From Bdellovibrionales bacterium (lineage in GTDB: Bacteria > Bdellovibrionota > Bacteriovoracia > Bacteriovoracales > Bacteriovoracaceae), in assembly GCA_018646675.1 (NCBI GenBank), contig JABGUH010000014.1, positions 62,001 through 126,000 of the forward strand: a DNA stretch of 64,000 nucleotides. Reading direction: 5' to 3'. The position numbers and the translations under genes are program-made. The notes beneath the pieces were generated by a model. It ran no database searches, had not been told where the DNA came from, and saw only the letters and a program-made list of their open reading frames with translations. Of this stretch, positions 60,435 to 64,000 are shown piece by piece. How positions within the stretch are numbered: position 1 is the first letter of the stretch; the number at the start of each line of letters is the position of its first letter.

Positions 60435-60776
60435 ATGCATAAAATGAAAAAATCAGAATCATCATGGAAAAAGATTATTAACGCCTATGAAAACTCTAAC
60501 TTACCCAAAGCGGAATTTTGCAGAAAAAGTAAGGTGTCCGTTCATCAGTTTTACTACTGGTGCAGTAAACTGAGACCTGATTTGAATAACGATCATCCAT
60601 CTGCAAGTGGAAGCATTGATTTTCTTCCTGTCAAAAGCTCTGCCAGTGCTTCATTTTCAATTACCTTGTCCAATGGAATGGCCATTCGGTTTGATCGGAC
60701 ACCTGAACCATCGTGGGTTGCCAAATTGCTAAATATTATGGAAAGACCTAATGATAAATATCAAGAAATTCGATAA
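60435..60776 (+). CDS. tnpA: IS66 TnpA (helix-turn-helix accessory protein)
   Basis: 113 residues. SWKKIINAYENSNLPKAEFC and VSVHQFYYWCSKLRPDL are the family's helix-turn-helix, followed by a short C-terminal domain (SFSITLSNGMAIRFDRTPEP). It is needed with TnpB for transposition in IS66 elements. The ATG at 60435 follows GGAGGG. It overlaps tnpB by 26 bp. Confidence 0.9.
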   Translation: MHKMKKSESSWKKIINAYENSNLPKAEFCRKSKVSVHQFYYWCSKLRPDLNNDHPSASGSIDFLPVKSSASASFSITLSNGMAIRFDRTPEPSWVAKLLNIMERPNDKYQEIR

Positions 60777-61101
60777 TATATTTTTTTATCGACCATTTGT
60801 GGATTTCAGGAAGGGGATCTATGGATTGTGCTCTGTCGTTCAGGAGGAGATGGAGCTTAACCCCTTTGAAAACTATATATTTATATTTACCAATTCCAAA
60901 CGCAACAAGATCAAAGCACTATACTGGGATAATACTGGATTTGCCATGTGGATGAAGTATTTGGAGGAGGATAAATACATATGGCCTCATCATCTAGAAG
61001 ATGATGTATTGCAAGTAAATATTAGGAAATTGGAACAGCTGCTTGTTGGTATTAATCCTTGGCAAATCCCTCATAAAACTAAAAAATATTCTTACATCTG
61101 A
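60751..61101 (+). CDS. tnpB: IS66 TnpB (Orf2)
   Basis: 116 residues, standard length. FYRPFVDFRKGIYGLCSVVQ and FTNSKRNKIKALYWDNTGFA match the conserved D-x-R-K and R-x-x-x-K-x-L-Y-W-D blocks of IS66 Orf2. Its start lies inside tnpA, so it is translated by coupling. Biochemical role unknown. Confidence 0.93.
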   Translation: MINIKKFDNIFFYRPFVDFRKGIYGLCSVVQEEMELNPFENYIFIFTNSKRNKIKALYWDNTGFAMWMKYLEEDKYIWPHHLEDDVLQVNIRKLEQLLVGINPWQIPHKTKKYSYI

Positions 61102-61145
61102 TCTTTGGCCTTGGCCTAAGATAAATTGTTTGGTAGGTTATCTCA

Positions 61146-62672
61146 ATGGAAAGAGAGAACCTGCCAAATGATGTACAAACACTGCAAAATTTATTGCTGC
61201 AACAGAAATCAATGTTATCTGAGCAGGAATCACAACTTGCGCAGCAAAATAAGTTAATAGTAGATAAAGATCGCCAGATCGCGGATCTATTGGATTTTAT
61301 CCATCTCCACCGCCGTAATCGATTTGCCCCTAGCTCAGAATCTAGCCAGCATCAACCTTCGTTGTTTAATGAACTTGAAGAGACTATCAATGATGATGCT
61401 GAAGCAGAAACGAATAATTCAAAAGAGAAGGATAATAAAAAGAGGGGAAAGCGCAAACTGCTCCCTGACTACTTACCAAGAGAAGAAATAATTATTGATT
61501 TGCCGGAAGAGCAAAAAGCTGGAATGAAAAAGATTGGCGAGGAGATCAGTGAAAAATTATTTATTTTTCCGGCAAAGATCGTAGTTAAAAGAACTATTCG
61601 TTATAAATATGCCCTGATTGATGGCGGTGATATTATAACTGCACCATCTCCAGCGGAGTTGCTGCCTAAAACCATGGCCAGCAGTAGCTTGGTTGCTCAT
61701 ATTATCACTGCCAAGTATATGGATGCCTTACCCCTCTATCGCCAAGAGAAGATTTTTGAGCGCATTCACGCATCTTTAACTAGGCAAACGATGTCACGCT
61801 GGTTGATTCAGGTGTCAGAGAAGTTAATTCCTCTTTATAATTTACTTCAAGATAGATGTTTGGATTGCACCTATTTGCAGATGGATGAGACCCCGACCCA
61901 AGTATTGAATGAAGATGGAAAAAAAGCTACCTCCAAATCTTATATGTGGGTGAGACATGCCCCTGGTGATAATCCAATTATTCTCTATGACTATGCTCCG
62001 AATCGATCAGGCAAAGTACCACTGGAGTTATTGAGTGGTTTTACTGGTGCACTTCAGGTAGACGGTTATGATGGATATAGTGCTGTCTGTCGAGAAAATA
62101 GGATCAAGCGCTTGGGTTGCATGGATCACTGTCGTCGCTACTTTTTTGATGCCAGCAAAACATCAAAAGGAAAGAGTATTGGCAAAAAGGGAGTCCGGCT
62201 AATTGATAAGCTGTATAAAACAGAAGAAAGGATCAAGGATCTTTCACTTTCAGAGCGACAGTTGAACAGACAAGAGCACTCTCAACCGATTTTATCTGAA
62301 CTAAAAAACTGGATAGATGATCTTCGCTCCAAAATCACTCCCAAATCGGTTGCAGGCAAAGCAGTTAACTACGCTTATAATGAGTGGAAGTATCTGATCC
62401 GTTATATGGATGATCCCAGCTTTAATATCAGTAATATTGGAGTAGAGAACGCTATTCGCCCATTTGCCCTAGGGCGGAAGAACTGGCTGTTTAGCGCCAG
62501 CGTTGCTGGTGCCAACGCCAGTGCAATGTATTACTCATTAATAGAGACTGCCAAATCTAATGGTCTGGAACCATTTGACTATTTAAACAAGATGTTGGAG
62601 AAGTTACCATCAGCAAAAACTGTGGATGACTTTGAAAAACTACTGCCTCTGAAAGGGGTATTTCAAGCATAA
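61146..62672 (+). CDS. tnpC: IS66 transposase
   Basis: 508 residues. An N-terminal coiled coil (about 10-55), a leucine-rich zinc-finger-like section and the DDE domain: first Asp in YLQMDETPTQVL, second in LQVDGYDGYSAVC, and the Glu in NIGVENAIRPFALGRKNWLF. The catalytic set and length are intact, so the element is probably active. It lies 44 bp behind tnpB. Confidence 0.95.
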   Translation: MERENLPNDVQTLQNLLLQQKSMLSEQESQLAQQNKLIVDKDRQIADLLDFIHLHRRNRFAPSSESSQHQPSLFNELEETINDDAEAETNNSKEKDNKKRGKRKLLPDYLPREEIIIDLPEEQKAGMKKIGEEISEKLFIFPAKIVVKRTIRYKYALIDGGDIITAPSPAELLPKTMASSSLVAHIITAKYMDALPLYRQEKIFERIHASLTRQTMSRWLIQVSEKLIPLYNLLQDRCLDCTYLQMDETPTQVLNEDGKKATSKSYMWVRHAPGDNPIILYDYAPNRSGKVPLELLSGFTGALQVDGYDGYSAVCRENRIKRLGCMDHCRRYFFDASKTSKGKSIGKKGVRLIDKLYKTEERIKDLSLSERQLNRQEHSQPILSELKNWIDDLRSKITPKSVAGKAVNYAYNEWKYLIRYMDDPSFNISNIGVENAIRPFALGRKNWLFSASVAGANASAMYYSLIETAKSNGLEPFDYLNKMLEKLPSAKTVDDFEKLLPLKGVFQA

Positions 62673-62728
62673 TTTTTTAATTTAGCACAGTTTAGTCATA
62701 AAGAAATACGACATCATTTACCGCTTAC

Positions 62729-62736
62729 ATTGCTTC
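62729..62736. repeat. IS66 target-site duplication, right
   Basis: ATTGCTTC, identical to 60344-60351. Confidence 0.95.
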
Positions 62737-62921
62737 TCACCGTTTTTTGTTATGTAGATATCTGTTTCTTTATGGTGGAGAGGATCTTTTGTTACTTTTA
62801 AATCCGACGGGGCCAGACCGCTTTTTGCTAGAGATTGACAGATGGTGACAATACTTGTTGAAACACCGATTCCATCGAGAATTTCGTCGGAGAAATATTT
62901 TTCAATAAAGGTCAGTTCCAT
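62730..62921 (-). pseudogene. 5' part (64 codons) of the gene interrupted by IS66
   Basis: Starts at the ATG at 62921 (GGAAG just upstream) with MELTFIEKYFSDEILDGIGV and reads to ITKNGEKQ at the target duplication. In the present DNA it runs three codons into the IS66 end and stops at 62718. Without the element the frame continues directly into 60344-59622. The 304-residue product had no signal peptide or membrane helix. Confidence 0.85.
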
Positions 62922-62930
62922 TTTTCTTCC

Positions 62931-62946
62931 ATCTAGGATTATTTCT
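62931..62946 (+). repeat. Short direct repeat, right copy
   Basis: ATCTAGGATTATTTCT, 15 of 16 positions as at 55864-55879. It lies only 9 bp upstream of the start of the interrupted gene. Confidence 0.3.
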
Positions 62947-63004
62947 TCGTGTAGTTCTATTTTAGTATCTCTTGATTAAATAATTTTAGCTGAGAGAAGT
63001 CAAA

Positions 63005-63226
63005 ATGAGAAATAATATCAATATAAATGGTCAAAATGAAAATGAGTGGAGTCCTGGATCTAAGAGGCTTGGGAACGCCAAGGAAGTTGCTGATTTTTTT
63101 GGGTGTTCCGTGGGCCATATCTATAACCTGGTTTGGAAAAAAGAAATTGTTGCAAATAAGGCTTCTGGCTTGAAATTTAAAGGTCGAGATGTTCAGAACT
63201 TCATAGATGAAAGAGAAAAGAGATAA
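63005..63226 (+). CDS. Excisionase-like helix-turn-helix protein
   Basis: 73 residues. KRLGNAKEVADFFGCSVGHI, then YNLVWKKEIVANKASG and FKGRDVQNFIDERE, form the winged helix of the excisionase/MerR-like (HTH_17) family. It stands 224 bp before a tyrosine integrase in the same direction, so it probably controls the direction of recombination of the island. The gap between the two (63227-63450) shows no other gene. Confidence 0.75.
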   Translation: MRNNININGQNENEWSPGSKRLGNAKEVADFFGCSVGHIYNLVWKKEIVANKASGLKFKGRDVQNFIDEREKR

Positions 63227-63450
63227 CGTGTTCAAGATATGTACAAAATACAAGCTGTTAGGCAGGTCAACTCACAGCTTGACTCAAATCCATTTCAGCT
63301 CTATAAAAAGCGAAACTGCACCATTAAGTGTTGTGTTGTTCTTTGAAAATTTAATAGTGGAACCAGCTAAGTTAATACTTAGAAGACGAGAGAAGATTTG
63401 CAAACTGTATTTTTTTGCTTCTGTTGAGATACAGAAAAGAGGATGCAGTT

Positions 63451-64000
63451 ATGTCTAGTAAATACAAAAAAGTTGAAAAAGGTATTCGTAAGAGGATGTC
63501 TAGAGATGGGTGGAAGTATTGCCCATATGGGATGGTTAAAGGAACTAAAATTCCTGAAAGAGAATTTTCAACACTTCGACAAGCAAGAGAGTATAGAGAA
63601 AAGTTTGTTTCAAAGCAGGTTGTTGCTTCTCCAGACTTTCAAATGGAAAGAAATAAAAATGTAGTTAATAAAGATATTACGTTTGAAGAAGTTTGGATTC
63701 AGTACAGAGCAAGGGAGATTGATACTTGTACTGTTAGTTCCACTAAGAGAAATCGCTTAGATAAGATGAACTTTCTTGAAGGACTATTTCATTACAAATT
63801 AAGAGAAATTGATCCTGACGAGATCACCAATTATCTTGAATTTGAAAAAGATAAATGTTTGGCAAAGGCAGCAGAAATTAAGAAAAGAGTTGAAGCTCGT
63901 GAGCCTGCAAGAAGAAAAGAGAATCTTCCCGTAGAGTCATTTAGCAGACGCTGTAATTTTAATGATGACATTAAATTCTTAAATTCGATATTTAATTGGT
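63451..64000 (+). CDS. Tyrosine integrase, N-terminal part
   Basis: 183 codons are visible; the frame is open at the right edge. The start ATG follows GAGG. The first 60 residues have the arm-binding pattern (GIRKRMSRDGWKYCPYGMVK, then FSTLRQAREYREKF), and residues about 75-130 form the core-binding SAM-like domain (ITFEEVWIQYRAREIDTCTV, then NRLDKMNFLEGLFHYKLREI). The catalytic domain is beyond the edge. With the excisionase-like gene it is the probable integration module of the whole island. Confidence 0.75.
   Translation, partial: MSSKYKKVEKGIRKRMSRDGWKYCPYGMVKGTKIPEREFSTLRQAREYREKFVSKQVVASPDFQMERNKNVVNKDITFEEVWIQYRAREIDTCTVSSTKRNRLDKMNFLEGLFHYKLREIDPDEITNYLEFEKDKCLAKAAEIKKRVEAREPARRKENLPVESFSRRCNFNDDIKFLNSIFNW

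Larger units (their letters stand above)
60352..62728 (+). mobile_element. Complete IS66-family insertion sequence
   Basis: 2377 bp. The ends are inverted repeats beginning GTAAGCG on both sides (left 60352-60358; right, read inward on the minus strand, 62728-62722), as is typical of IS66. It carries all three family genes intact (tnpA, tnpB and the large transposase tnpC) and is flanked by a perfect 8-bp duplication, so the insertion is recent. It sits inside a 304-codon gene. Confidence 0.95.

Noticed and set aside
62718..62921. A stand-alone 67-codon gene right of IS66
   Set aside because: Its last three codons are IS66 DNA; it is the 5' fragment of the interrupted gene.
63227..63458. Open frame overlapping the excisionase-like gene and the integrase start
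   Set aside because: No ribosome site or protein-like pattern; it is a chance frame between the two genes.

Overview
The window looks like a chromosome segment from a predatory or predator-related bacterium of the Bdellovibrionota (Bdellovibrio/Bacteriovorax-like). This is inferred from gene content only: a TIGR02147-type regulator, a secreted papain-like protease, a matrixin protease with a companion protein, a cytosolic MglA GTPase with a roadblock-like partner, a flagellar operon of rod, hook-junction and chaperone genes, and many secreted proteins of no known family. No 16S rRNA gene is present to confirm it.

Bases 1-43,650 are ordinary chromosome. In order: a truncated C1 protease and a three-gene TIGR02147 operon; a cold-shock protein; glycerol kinase; a solitary Flp-like pilin; a thioredoxin-like TlpA protein; a leftward operon dnaX-ybaB-recR-roadblock-mglA preceded by the SRP RNA gene; an XRE-cupin regulator; rplM-rpsI; a matrixin pair; a leftward flagellar operon flgF-flgG-flgA-flgJ-flgM-flgN-flgK-flgL that lacks flgH and flgI; xseB, an inactive-looking patatin lipoprotein and PBP1A; a TonB-like protein; folD-gcvT-gcvH; ruvC-ruvA-ruvB; an efflux operon tolC-like/RND/TetR without an adaptor gene; a multiheme cytochrome c with a cytochrome b partner; and a very large secreted protein.

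From about 43,700 to the right edge the DNA is AT-rich and is an integrated island. It starts at a gene remnant and an 18-bp fragment resembling a tRNA 3' end, followed on the minus strand by a terminator, as expected for an island inserted in a tRNA 3' end. It runs to an excisionase-like gene and a tyrosine integrase cut by the right edge. Within it are: (a) a 3.2-kb cassette bounded by 143-bp direct repeats, with an RHH protein plus PD-(D/E)XK nuclease facing a Ser/Thr kinase plus an unknown 387-aa protein; (b) a HEPN-like gene pair; (c) a predicted nuclease and a 1064-aa nuclease-methyltransferase fusion; (d) a five-gene methyltransferase operon with a SWIB-domain protein and a 51-aa gene; (e) a divergent tyrosine recombinase with a 380-aa partner; (f) a two-gene module whose first gene is broken by an intact IS66 element with a perfect 8-bp target duplication.

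The best candidates for undescribed biology are the repeat-bounded kinase/nuclease cassette, the SWIB-containing modification operon and the IS66-interrupted two-gene membrane module. Elsewhere, notable points are an A10 slippage site in dnaX that would make a gamma-length product, a FlgG start that adds a lipoprotein-like leader, and a perfect operator palindrome covering the -10 of the efflux promoter.
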